A stretch of 7,106 bases of DNA from Pseudomonadota bacterium (GCA_963204845.1 CAUJIL010000015.1:1-7106), one strand, 5' to 3'. Positions 1-6,933 are shown, counted from the stretch's first letter. Made by a program: numbers and translations. The notes: a model not told the origin generated them from the sequence alone.

Positions 1-1430
1 TCGGCCGGATAGATGTTTTCGCCGCCGCGGATCACCATGTCCTTTGCGCGGTCGGAGAGGAACAGGTAGCCGTCGGCGTCGAGGTAGCCGATGTCGCCGC
101 TGTCGAACCAGCCGTCGCGGAACTCGCGTGCGGTCGCGTCGGGCCGGTTCCAGTAGCCGCTGACCAGCGTCGGCGTCTTCACCCACAGGCGGCCCGGTGT
201 GCCCGGGGCGCACTCGTTGCCTTCGTCGTCGCGCACGCTGAGTTCGACGGTGGGATGCAGGAAGCCGGCGCTGCCGGGTTGCTCCCGGAACGGCCGGCCG
301 GTGCACGCGCTGCCGTTGGAGTTGGTCTCGGTGAGCCCCCAGCCGGCGCCGGGGTAGGCGTCGGGGATGCGTTCCATCAGCAGCCGCGCGGTGCGCGGCG
401 GCGTGGCCGCGCCGCCGCCGCCGATGCCGCTCAGGCTCGAGACGTCGGCCTGCGCGAACAGCGGCGATTCGAGCAGTTCCTGCAGCATCGCCGGTGCCGC
501 GCTGATCGCGGTGATGCGCTCGCGCTCGATCAGTTCGAGTGCTTTCGCGACGTCCCACTTGTACATCATCACGATGCGTCGCCCGGCGCGCAGCGCGCAC
601 AGGAACACCGCGTGGCAGCCGCTCACGTGGAACAGCGGCACGGTCAGCATCTGCGTCGGTGGATGGCCCTTGCGCATCATCGCGCCGATCGCCTCCGGGT
701 TGATCATCGCCGAGGCCATCGCCTGGCACTCGAAGTTGAGGATCGACTGGCACACCGCGCGCTGCGTGGACAGCGCTCCCTTCGGCGCCCCGGTGGTGCC
801 GGAGGTGTACATCATCAACGCCGGTGCCTCGGGATCGAGGTCGGCGCAGGGCAGCGTGGTGTCGGTGTGCGCGGCGATGAACGACTCGAGCGACTGCGTG
901 CCGGCCGGCAGCGCGCCGTCGCCGGGGCGTGCGACGATTGCCGGCAGCGCGCTCTGCGCCAGGTGCGCGGCGAGCAGTCCGGCGCGCTGGCGGTCGCAGA
1001 ACACCGCGCGCGCGCCGGAGTCCTCGAGCGCGAAGGCGAGCTCGCGCGCCTGGCCCCAGCTGTTCAGCGGCACCGCCACCGCGCCCAGCGTGGTGATGCC
1101 GACGAAGGCGCTCATCCACTCGGGGTAGTTGCGCATCGCGATCGCCACCCGGTCGCCGGGCCGGATCCCGAGCCCGTCGCCGAGCGCGTGCGCGATGCGC
1201 GCACCCTGCCCGAGCAGCGCGGCGAAGCTCCAGCGCTCGCCCTCGTAGACCAGGAACTCGCGCTCGCCGTGCGCGAGCGCCGCGGCGTGGATCCGCGCGA
1301 GGTTCCTGGGTGCGTTGCGGTAGACGCGGTAGCTGACGCCGTCGATCGTCGCCTGCTCCAGTTCGAACGGGGCCCCGGGCGCGGTGATGCGCGCCATGGC
1401 CTGATCGTATTCGGTCTTGATCGTGCTCAT
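1..1430 (-). CDS. AMP-forming acyl-CoA synthetase (fatty acid-CoA ligase), C-terminus cut off by window edge
   Basis: Class I adenylate-forming enzyme that would activate a carboxylic acid, probably a fatty acid, with ATP and load it onto CoA in the cytoplasm. Codons 1-476 are present and open. Visible motifs are the phosphate-binding loop YTSGTTGAPKGA at residues 208-219, the adenine/AMP-binding segment GWGLTETNS at 363-371, and the hinge region from about 440, with SGD (444-446), DRAKDMVIRGGENIYPA (460-476), the ribose-binding Asp446 and the conserved Arg461. The small C-terminal domain with the catalytic lysine lies beyond the left edge, probably 60-90 residues. The start at 1430 is supported by GAGGG at 1442-1438, seven bases upstream, which overlaps the TGA stop of the preceding reductase. 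It is the last visible gene of a minus-strand operon and is probably translationally coupled to the reductase. The family is certain. Chain length or substrate cannot be read from the sequence; aromatic or terpenoid acids remain possible. Confidence 0.95.
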   Translation of the reverse strand, partial: MSTIKTEYDQAMARITAPGAPFELEQATIDGVSYRVYRNAPRNLARIHAAALAHGEREFLVYEGERWSFAALLGQGARIAHALGDGLGIRPGDRVAIAMRNYPEWMSAFVGITTLGAVAVPLNSWGQARELAFALEDSGARAVFCDRQRAGLLAAHLAQSALPAIVARPGDGALPAGTQSLESFIAAHTDTTLPCADLDPEAPALMMYTSGTTGAPKGALSTQRAVCQSILNFECQAMASAMINPEAIGAMMRKGHPPTQMLTVPLFHVSGCHAVFLCALRAGRRIVMMYKWDVAKALELIERERITAISAAPAMLQELLESPLFAQADVSSLSGIGGGGAATPPRTARLLMERIPDAYPGAGWGLTETNSNGSACTGRPFREQPGSAGFLHPTVELSVRDDEGNECAPGTPGRLWVKTPTLVSGYWNRPDATAREFRDGWFDSGDIGYLDADGYLFLSDRAKDMVIRGGENIYPA

Positions 1431-1437
1431 GCCGGCG

Positions 1438-1442
1438 CCCTC
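1438..1442 (-). promoter_or_regulatory. Shine-Dalgarno site of the acyl-CoA synthetase, overlapping the upstream stop codon
   Basis: GAGGG read on the minus strand, seven bases before the ATG at 1430. Its first two bases are part of the TGA stop (1443-1441) of the two-domain reductase. Ribosomes finishing the reductase would sit on the start region of the synthetase, which suggests translational coupling and a fixed ratio of the two enzymes. The overlap is seen directly; coupling is inferred. Confidence 0.75.
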
Positions 1443-3429
1443 AGAAATGCACGCCTTTCATCAGCTGCGCCATCGCGATCTGCTCCGAGGTGACCTCCGG
1501 CGGCGTTGGCGCGGTGGGCAGTCCCTTGGCGGCGTCCGAATCGGGGAACATGCGGAAGGTCGCGTTGTTCACGATCTCGGAGAACTTCGGGAACACCGTG
1601 GCGGCGAAGTGCTGCACCCAGCCCATGCCGGTCGCCACGCGCGCTTTGCGGGTGATCAGCGCGTCGACGATCATGTCCACCGCCTCGTGCACCTCGAGCG
1701 CCGGCGCATACTCATAGATCTTGGTCGGCGCGATCATCTCGGTGCGCACCAGCGGCATGTTGATGTTGGTGAAGTGGATGTTGCGGTCCGAGAACTCGGC
1801 GGCCGCGCACAGCGAGAAACCCTCGAGCGCGGACTTCGAGGCGATGTACGACGAGAAGCGCGGCGGATGGCCGAGCACGCCCATCGACGAGATGTTGATG
1901 ATGTGCCCGTGCCGGCGCCGGTCCATTCCCGGCAGCGCGCGCAGGATGAAGCGCAGCGCACCGAAGTAGTTCAACTGCATCGTGCGTTCGAAGTCGTGGA
2001 AGCGGTCGTAGGCGAGCGCGACCGAGCGGCGGATCGAGCGGCCGGCGTTGTTGATCAGCACGTCGACGCCGCCGTGCTCCTCGTCGATGCGGCGCATCAC
2101 CTCGTCGACGGCCGCCAGGTCCGCGGCATCGCAGACATAGCTGTACGCGCGGCCGCCCTGGGCGGTGATCTCGGCGCAGGTCTCGTCGAGCTTCTCCTGC
2201 GTACGGGCCGTGATCACCACGCGGGCGCCGGCGGCGGCGAGACGGATCGCGGTGGCCTTGCCGATGCCGGCCGAACCGCCGGTGATCAGCACCACGCGGT
2301 CCCTGACCTGCCCCTCGAGCGTGTGGTCGACGAACAGGTCGGGATCGAGGTTGCGTTCCCAGTAGTCCCAGATGCGCGCCGCGTAGCGCTCGAGTTTCGG
2401 TGGATTGATGCCGCTGCCCTCGAGCAGCCGCCGCGTCTGGCGGCTGTCGTACTTCGTCTCGTACTTCGTGAGGATCGAGGCCGATTCGGGCATGCCGATG
2501 CGCTCGAAGACCGCCGCCTTCAGCCGCTTCACCGGCGGCAGCTTGTTCAGCAGTTCGACCAGCGCGGTGGGCACGAAGTCGAAGATCTTGGGGTCGAAGC
2601 GCAGGCTGAACTTCGGCGCGTGTGCAGCTTCGGCGAAGATGTTCATCATCTGCCCGGTGCTGTAGTGCTCGGTATCGACGATGTGGAAGCAGCCGCCGTC
2701 CTGGCCGTCGAGGTGCGCGAGGTAATCGATGGCGTTGACCACGTAGTCGACCGGGACCAGGTTGTTCACGCCGGACTCGACGCCGACCAGCGGCATCCAC
2801 TTCGGCAGGATGTTGCGGATGCGCTGGATGGTCTTGAACGAGTAGTACGGGCCGTCGATCTTGTCGATCTCGCCGGTGCGCGAGTGCCCGACCACCGCCG
2901 CGGGGCGGTAGATGCGGTACGGCACGCGGCAGCGCTGGCGCACCGCTTTTTCGGACTCGTGCTTGGTGCGGAAGTACGGGTGGTCGAGGTTTTCCGCCTC
3001 CTCGAACATGTCCTCGCGGAAGGTGCCGCGGTAGAGCCCGCTGACCGCCACCGAGCTGACGTGGTGGAAGCAGCGCACGCCGAGTTTCTCGGCGGTCTGC
3101 ACTGCGTACAGCGTGCCGTTGACGTTCGCCGCGTGCTGGCTTTCCGCGCTGGCGGCCATGTCGTAGATGGCGGCGAAGTGGAAGAAGTGGTCGATCGTCC
3201 CGGCCAGTGCGCCGACGTCCGCGTCGGCGATCCCGAGTCCGGGCTGCGTGATGTCGCCGACCAGCGCGACGATGCGCTCGGCCGCCACGGGGAAGCGCGC
3301 CTTCAGTTCATCGAGCTTGTGCAGGGACGATTCGCGCACCAGCACGTGGATGGTGCCGGAGCGGGCCAGCAGGTTCTCGATGAAGAAGCGGCCAATGAAA
3401 CCGGTTCCGCCGGTGACCAGATAGTTCAT
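1441..3429 (-). CDS. Two-domain SDR fusion, probable bifunctional fatty acyl-CoA reductase forming fatty alcohol
   Basis: A 662-residue fusion of two Rossmann-fold reductases. The N-terminal extended-SDR/fatty acyl-CoA reductase-type domain (about 1-365) starts with TGGTGFIG (6-13) and carries HHVSS (122-126) and PYFRTK with a YxxxK pair, Tyr152/Lys156. A linker containing WDYWERNLDPDLF (354-366) leads to a classical SDR domain (about 375-620) with TGGSAGIG (383-390), NNAG (460-463), ISS (513-515) and Tyr528/Lys532 in SSYIASK. Length, domain order and many segments (for example FREDMFEEAE, DRFHDFERTMQLNYFG, FRMFPDS) match, from memory, the roughly 660-residue Marinobacter enzyme Maqu_2507, which reduces acyl-CoA through the aldehyde to the primary alcohol with NADPH. 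By analogy the N-terminal domain would make the aldehyde and the C-terminal domain reduce it; this assignment is inferred. Both active sites look intact. The start at 3429 sits seven bases after GGAG and immediately gives the Rossmann strand. The gene lies 10 nt from the acyl-CoA synthetase that could supply its substrate. Alternative: a reductase for another aliphatic or terpenoid acyl-CoA. Confidence 0.92.
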   Translation of the reverse strand: MNYLVTGGTGFIGRFFIENLLARSGTIHVLVRESSLHKLDELKARFPVAAERIVALVGDITQPGLGIADADVGALAGTIDHFFHFAAIYDMAASAESQHAANVNGTLYAVQTAEKLGVRCFHHVSSVAVSGLYRGTFREDMFEEAENLDHPYFRTKHESEKAVRQRCRVPYRIYRPAAVVGHSRTGEIDKIDGPYYSFKTIQRIRNILPKWMPLVGVESGVNNLVPVDYVVNAIDYLAHLDGQDGGCFHIVDTEHYSTGQMMNIFAEAAHAPKFSLRFDPKIFDFVPTALVELLNKLPPVKRLKAAVFERIGMPESASILTKYETKYDSRQTRRLLEGSGINPPKLERYAARIWDYWERNLDPDLFVDHTLEGQVRDRVVLITGGSAGIGKATAIRLAAAGARVVITARTQEKLDETCAEITAQGGRAYSYVCDAADLAAVDEVMRRIDEEHGGVDVLINNAGRSIRRSVALAYDRFHDFERTMQLNYFGALRFILRALPGMDRRRHGHIINISSMGVLGHPPRFSSYIASKSALEGFSLCAAAEFSDRNIHFTNINMPLVRTEMIAPTKIYEYAPALEVHEAVDMIVDALITRKARVATGMGWVQHFAATVFPKFSEIVNNATFRMFPDSDAAKGLPTAPTPPEVTSEQIAMAQLMKGVHF

Positions 3430-3436
3430 GCTCGTA

Positions 3437-3440
3437 CTCC
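3437..3440 (-). promoter_or_regulatory. Shine-Dalgarno site of the two-domain reductase
   Basis: GGAG on the minus strand, seven bases before the ATG at 3429. It supports that start and the reading of a short N-terminus that goes straight into the nucleotide-binding strand. Confidence 0.7.
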
Positions 3441-3449
3441 GTTGTTGGC

Positions 3450-3455
3450 ATTATC
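3450..3455 (-). promoter_or_regulatory. Possible internal -10 box before the reductase
   Basis: GATAAT on the minus strand, five of six matches to TATAAT, inside the 43-nt gap between the flavoprotein and the reductase. It stands out in GC-rich surroundings. No convincing -35 box is seen at the usual distance, so an internal promoter for the reductase-synthetase pair is only a possibility; read-through from the flavoprotein gene is the simpler view. Confidence 0.25.
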
Positions 3456-3472
3456 GGGGTCGCGGTACGGAC

Positions 3473-4609
3473 TCAGCGGTACTTCGCGAGGTGGACCCGC
3501 TCGAAGCAGCGCTTCGCCCAGTGCATCGCGCGCATCGGCGGCAGCGTCACGGTGCGGCGTTCAGTACGCCAGACCAGCGTGCCGCTGTCCAGTGCGTCGA
3601 TGATGCACATCAGTTCGGCCTGGAACGCGGCCTGCACGGGCCTGCCGGCCAGTGCGTCCAGCAGGTTGCGCGCCGCGACGCGCGCCTGCAGTTCCGCCAT
3701 GTGCGCCTGCTTGGGCATCCAGTCGGGGCCGGGATAGCTGCCGCAGTCGCCGCAGACGTAGACGTGGTCGTGGCCCGGAACGCGGCACTGCATATCGGCC
3801 GTGATCAGTCCGCCGGGCGAGCGCGGCAGCGTGGTGTCGTCGAACCATGCGTCGCCGGTCATGCCCGGCATGAACAGGATCAGCTGCGCCGGGATCTCGC
3901 CGGCGTCGGTCACGACCCGGTCGGCCTCGAAGCGCAGCGGCTTCTCGCCGAGCCGGGTGACGATGCCGCGGCCGCGCATTTCGGCGAGCAGCTGGGCGAC
4001 GGTCTTCTCGCCGAGCCGCTTGCCCGGCTCCTGCGACGGGTTGAAGAACACCAGTTCGAAGCGCTCGCGGCGGCCTTCGCGGCGCAGCTGGCGGTCGATG
4101 CCGAACAGGAACTCGAACATCGGGCCGCCGCGCATCGCGTTGGGCTCGGCCGGGTTGGCGCCGAAGCCGATCGCGATGGTGCCGCCCTCGAGACCGCGCA
4201 GACGGTCGCGGATCGCCTCGGCGGCGGCGATACCCTCGCAGGGAATGATCGCGTGCTCCAGCCCGGGGAGCGTGCGGATGAAGCGCCCGCCGGTGGCGAT
4301 CAGCAGCGCGTCGTTGGCGATCTCGCCGGCGCTGGTGTGCAGTACGCGTGCCGAGGCACCAAAGCCGCTGGCGCTTGCCTGCACGTGGCGCACGCGCTGG
4401 CGGGCGAGGAAGTTGCCGAGCGGCACCACCAGCTGCTCGCGCGAGCGCAGTCCGGCCGGAATCCAGATGATGCCGGGCAGGTAGTGCAGCTCCGCCCGCG
4501 GGGCGACCAGCGTGATCTCGGCCTGCGCGTCGCGCGCACGCAGTTCGCGCACGGCGGCCAGCGCGCCGAAGCCGGCGCCGACGACGGTGATGCGGGCGGG
4601 GTGGTTCAT
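3473..4609 (-). CDS. FAD-dependent pyridine nucleotide-disulfide-type oxidoreductase, sulfide:quinone oxidoreductase-like
   Basis: A 378-residue flavoprotein. The N-terminal FAD site is VVGAGFGAL (9-17), with alanine where the third glycine of GxGxxG usually lies. The second FAD contact ATGG is at 105-108, and the C-terminal FAD loop VYVCGDCG is at 283-290. PKQAHMAE (299-306) corresponds to the (P)KxGxxAE helix of this family. The end (about 359-378, HWAKRCFERVHLAKYR) is basic and amphipathic, like the membrane-docking tail of sulfide:quinone oxidoreductases (SQR), so quinone is a plausible electron acceptor at the inner face of the membrane. By eye, Cys124 and Cys335 (in MCIIDALDSG) match two SQR cysteines, but the third position, normally in a (S)CxGPxYEF segment, is Arg160 in MRGGPMFEF, so canonical sulfide oxidation is doubtful. 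The ATG at 4609 is preferred over one at 4654: it has AGGGA ten bases upstream and a family-like N-terminus, whereas the extra 15 residues resemble nothing conserved. It is the first gene of the minus-strand block, 43 nt before the reductase. Confidence 0.85.
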   Translation of the reverse strand: MNHPARITVVGAGFGALAAVRELRARDAQAEITLVAPRAELHYLPGIIWIPAGLRSREQLVVPLGNFLARQRVRHVQASASGFGASARVLHTSAGEIANDALLIATGGRFIRTLPGLEHAIIPCEGIAAAEAIRDRLRGLEGGTIAIGFGANPAEPNAMRGGPMFEFLFGIDRQLRREGRRERFELVFFNPSQEPGKRLGEKTVAQLLAEMRGRGIVTRLGEKPLRFEADRVVTDAGEIPAQLILFMPGMTGDAWFDDTTLPRSPGGLITADMQCRVPGHDHVYVCGDCGSYPGPDWMPKQAHMAELQARVAARNLLDALAGRPVQAAFQAELMCIIDALDSGTLVWRTERRTVTLPPMRAMHWAKRCFERVHLAKYR

Positions 4610-4619
4610 CCGGAGTGCG

Positions 4620-4624
4620 TCCCT
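4620..4624 (-). promoter_or_regulatory. Weak Shine-Dalgarno site supporting the 4609 start of the flavoprotein
   Basis: AGGGA on the minus strand, ten bases before the ATG at 4609. No comparable purine run precedes the alternative ATG at 4654, so this helps decide the start. The spacing is slightly long. Confidence 0.45.
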
Positions 4625-4742
4625 GGCCTTACCGAAAGTTAATGGTCGCCGCATTCGTGGCCGATGGCAACGGCGATCGGCGCGGCGCCGTGGATTCGCG
4701 CCCGTTCCGGGCGGGGACGTGCGGGCCGCGGCGCGGGGCGTT

Positions 4743-4748
4743 TATACT
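4743..4748 (+). promoter_or_regulatory. Sigma-70-like -10 box for the FadH-like gene
   Basis: TATACT, five of six matches to TATAAT, within a TTTATACT patch that stands out from GC-rich flanks. Transcription would start near 4755, leaving a leader of about 30 nt before the ATG at 4786. No good -35 hexamer is visible 16-18 bases upstream (about TGCGGG), so the promoter may be weak or need an activator. It also argues that the coding region does not start at the in-frame ATG at 4615, which would lie upstream of this promoter. Confidence 0.55.
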
Positions 4749-4774
4749 CGCCCGACCGCTCCAGCCAGACCCGC

Positions 4775-4779
4775 GAGGA
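4775..4779 (+). promoter_or_regulatory. Shine-Dalgarno site fixing the start of the FadH-like gene
   Basis: GAGGA six bases before the ATG at 4786, a near-ideal spacing. Together with the -10 box at 4743 and the family-like start of the protein it decides for 4786 over the longer in-frame start at 4615. Confidence 0.8.
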
Positions 4780-4785
4780 TCCACG

Positions 4786-6933
4786 ATGTCGACGTCCCAG
4801 TATTCGCACCTGCTGTCGCCCGGGCGCATCGGCCCGATGGAACTGCGCAACCGCATCGTCGTGATGGCGATGGGCGTGAACCTCGGCGAGGACGACGGGG
4901 TCAGCGGCGACCGCATCGTCGCCTTCCACGAAGCGCAGGCGCGCGGCGGCGCGGCGCTGATCATCTCCGGCGCCTGCGGCGTGATGTACCCGATCGGGCA
5001 GGTGCAGCCGTGGCAGATCGGCATTTCCGACGATCGTTTCATTCCCGGGATCACGCGGCTGGCCGAGGGCGCGCACCGCCACGGCGCGAAGTTTGCGGTG
5101 CAACTGCACCAGGGCGGACTGGTCGCCGGCGACGACACGCGCGCCGGCCGCCCGCAGTGGTGTCCCTCGGTGCCGGAGCCGATGAAGGGCGATTTCGTCG
5201 ACGGCTTCCTGCTGCCCGAGCTGCAATCGTTCGCGAGCGCCGGCGTTCCCAGCTACAAGGTGCTCACCAGGGAAGACATCCAGACCGTGATCGAGCATTA
5301 CGCCGCGGCGGCGCGCAGGGCGCGCCAGGCCGGTGCCGACGCGGTCGAGATCCACGGCGGACACGGCTACCTGCTGTCCTCGTTCCTGTCGCCGAAGACC
5401 AACAAGCGCACCGACGAGTACGGCGGCAGCGTCGAGAACCGCTCGCGCTTCCTGCTCGAGGTGTTGCGCGCGGTGCGCGCCGAGGCGGGCGACGCAATGG
5501 CGGTCATCGTCAAGCTCGACTCGCGCGAGGTGGGCAAGGAAGGCGGCATCACGATCGAGCACGCGAAGGTCACCGCGCGCCTGGTCGAGGAGGCCGGGGC
5601 CGACGCGATCACGGTCAGCGCCTACCACAACACCGGCATGGGCAAGCTGCACTCGGCGTCGAACATTCCGCACGAGCCGAACACGAACCTGCCGGCCGCC
5701 GCGGCGATCAAGTCCGTGGTGTCGATCCCGATCATCACCTCGGGCCGCGTCGAACCCGACCACGGCGACGCCGAGATCCGCGCCGGCCGCTTCGACTTCC
5801 TCGGCATGGGCCGCAAGCTGCTCGCCGACCCCGAACTGCCGCGCAAGCTCGCCGAGGGCCGCGCGGCCGAGGTGCGCCCGTGCATCTACTGCTACACCTG
5901 CGTCAGCGCGATCTACACGCTGGAGCGCACGCGCTGCGCGGTGAACTCCGAACTGGCCGTCGAATACCTGCGCGTGGATGCACCGAAGCCCGCGCGGCGC
6001 AAGCGCGTGGCGGTGGTGGGCGGTGGCCCCGGCGGCATGGAAGCGGCGCGGCGGCTCGCGCGCGACGGCCACGAGGTGGTGCTGTTCGAGCGTGGCGATC
6101 GGCTCGGCGGCACGCTGCGCTTCGCCTCGATCGCCTACGCGGCCAACGAGCGGCTGCTCGACTGGCTGATCGCGCAGGTCGAGGCCTCGCCGGTCGAGGT
6201 GCGGTTGAACACCGCCGCGACGCCCGAGGTGCTGAAGCAGTGGCAGCCCGATGACGTGGTCGTCGCCACCGGCGCGCTGCGCAACATGCCGCCGATTCCG
6301 GGCGCCGATATGGCGCACGTCTACAGCGGCGACGACATGCGCCGGCTGGTGCTCGGCGAGAGCTCCGAGGCGCTGGAGCGCAAGACCTCGCTGCTGACGC
6401 GGCTGGCGACCAAGGCGGGCGCGGCGACCGGACTGACCGGCAACCTCGAGTTCATCCGCAAGGCCACCCACGCGTGGATGCCGCTCGGCAAGCAGGTTGC
6501 GATCATCGGCGGCGAGCTGGTCGGGCTCGAGCTGGCCGAGTTCCTGAACGAACGCGGGCGCACTGTGCACGTGATCGACGATGCGCCGCGCTTCGGCGCT
6601 GGCCTGACGCTGGTGAGGCGTCTGCGCATCCTCGCGGAACTGCGCGAGCACGGCGTGGGGCTGCACGCCGGTGCGAAGGATATCCGCATCGAGAGCGGTC
6701 GGGTCTGTTTCACCGACAAGGACGGTGTCGCACAGAGCGTGGGCGCGGAACACGTGATCGTGGCCAAGGGCGCCAGCGGAGATTCGCGCCAGGCCGATGC
6801 GTTCCGTGCCGCCGGCCTGCGCGTGCACCAGATCGGCGACTGCACCGGTGTTTCCTACATCGAGGGCGCGATCCGCGGCGCACTCGGCGCGGTGGACGCG
6901 ATCAACGCGGACCAGCCGGGCGCCGCCGCCTGA
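4786..6933 (+). CDS. FMN/4Fe-4S/FAD enoate reductase of the 2,4-dienoyl-CoA reductase (FadH) / old yellow enzyme family
   Basis: A 715-residue multi-cofactor flavoenzyme that reduces C=C bonds conjugated to a carbonyl or thioester with NAD(P)H. The N-terminal TIM barrel (about 8-355) binds FMN: VQLHQGG (105-111), VEIHGGHGYLLSSFLSP (187-203, with His190, His193 and the likely proton-donor Tyr195) and YGGSVENRSRF (212-222). An iron-sulfur cluster site follows with Cys366, Cys369, Cys372 and Cys384. A pyridine nucleotide-disulfide reductase-like half comes next: FAD motif VAVVGGGPGG (408-417), a second dinucleotide fold VAIIGGELVG (571-580) inserted for NAD(P)H, and the closing FAD contact HQIGDC (681-686). 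E. coli FadH is about 670 residues; the extra length is partly a segment at about 520-567 between the two dinucleotide folds. Relatives include trimethylamine dehydrogenase and the bile-acid enzymes BaiCD/BaiH, so the substrate may be a dienoyl-CoA, a steroid-like enone or another enoate. It is a single gene with its own promoter, divergent from the flavoprotein operon. The family is sure, the substrate is not. Confidence 0.93.
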   Translation: MSTSQYSHLLSPGRIGPMELRNRIVVMAMGVNLGEDDGVSGDRIVAFHEAQARGGAALIISGACGVMYPIGQVQPWQIGISDDRFIPGITRLAEGAHRHGAKFAVQLHQGGLVAGDDTRAGRPQWCPSVPEPMKGDFVDGFLLPELQSFASAGVPSYKVLTREDIQTVIEHYAAAARRARQAGADAVEIHGGHGYLLSSFLSPKTNKRTDEYGGSVENRSRFLLEVLRAVRAEAGDAMAVIVKLDSREVGKEGGITIEHAKVTARLVEEAGADAITVSAYHNTGMGKLHSASNIPHEPNTNLPAAAAIKSVVSIPIITSGRVEPDHGDAEIRAGRFDFLGMGRKLLADPELPRKLAEGRAAEVRPCIYCYTCVSAIYTLERTRCAVNSELAVEYLRVDAPKPARRKRVAVVGGGPGGMEAARRLARDGHEVVLFERGDRLGGTLRFASIAYAANERLLDWLIAQVEASPVEVRLNTAATPEVLKQWQPDDVVVATGALRNMPPIPGADMAHVYSGDDMRRLVLGESSEALERKTSLLTRLATKAGAATGLTGNLEFIRKATHAWMPLGKQVAIIGGELVGLELAEFLNERGRTVHVIDDAPRFGAGLTLVRRLRILAELREHGVGLHAGAKDIRIESGRVCFTDKDGVAQSVGAEHVIVAKGASGDSRQADAFRAAGLRVHQIGDCTGVSYIEGAIRGALGAVDAINADQPGAAA

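Larger units (their letters stand above)
4610..4785. promoter_or_regulatory. Divergent intergenic region with promoters for both transcription units
   Basis: The 176 nt between the divergently transcribed flavoprotein operon and the FadH-like gene. The plus-strand side has a clear -10 box and ribosome binding site. For the minus strand, a locally AT-rich patch around 4633-4645 (with TTAACT read on the minus strand) and TTGCCA at 4670-4665 could be promoter elements, but their spacing is about 21-22 bases, too long for a standard sigma-70 promoter, so I do not assign it. An imperfect dyad (GCCGAT/ATCGGC, 4660-4665 and 4676-4681, 10-base spacer) lies between the two and could be a regulator site or chance. 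No regulator gene is in the window. Confidence 0.5.

Noticed and set aside
255..1493. Plus-strand open frame of 412 codons opposite the acyl-CoA synthetase
   Set aside because: Arg/Ala-rich shadow; the minus strand shows the full set of adenylate-forming enzyme motifs.
1417..3603. Very long plus-strand open frame (728 codons) opposite the two-domain reductase
   Set aside because: Its translation is rich in Arg, His, Val and Ala with no recognisable motif, while the opposite strand carries two complete SDR active sites and good ribosome binding sites. Long antisense frames are expected in DNA this GC-rich.
3473..4609. Calling the flavoprotein a true sulfide:quinone oxidoreductase
   Set aside because: One of the redox-active cysteine positions appears to be Arg160, and no sulfur genes are nearby.
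4610..4654. N-terminal extension of 15 residues for the SQR-like flavoprotein from the ATG at 4654
   Set aside because: No Shine-Dalgarno before it, and the FAD strand normally begins within a few residues of the start; the ATG at 4609 fits better.
4615..4785. N-terminal extension of 57 residues for the FadH-like protein from the in-frame ATG at 4615
   Set aside because: It would start upstream of the -10 box at 4743, has no ribosome binding site I can see, and encodes unconserved-looking sequence; the ATG at 4786 has GAGGA six bases upstream.
4639..6828. Very long minus-strand open frame (729 codons) opposite the FadH-like gene
   Set aside because: Same low-information composition without motifs; the plus strand has FMN, Fe-S, FAD and NAD(P)H motifs in order plus a promoter and ribosome binding site.
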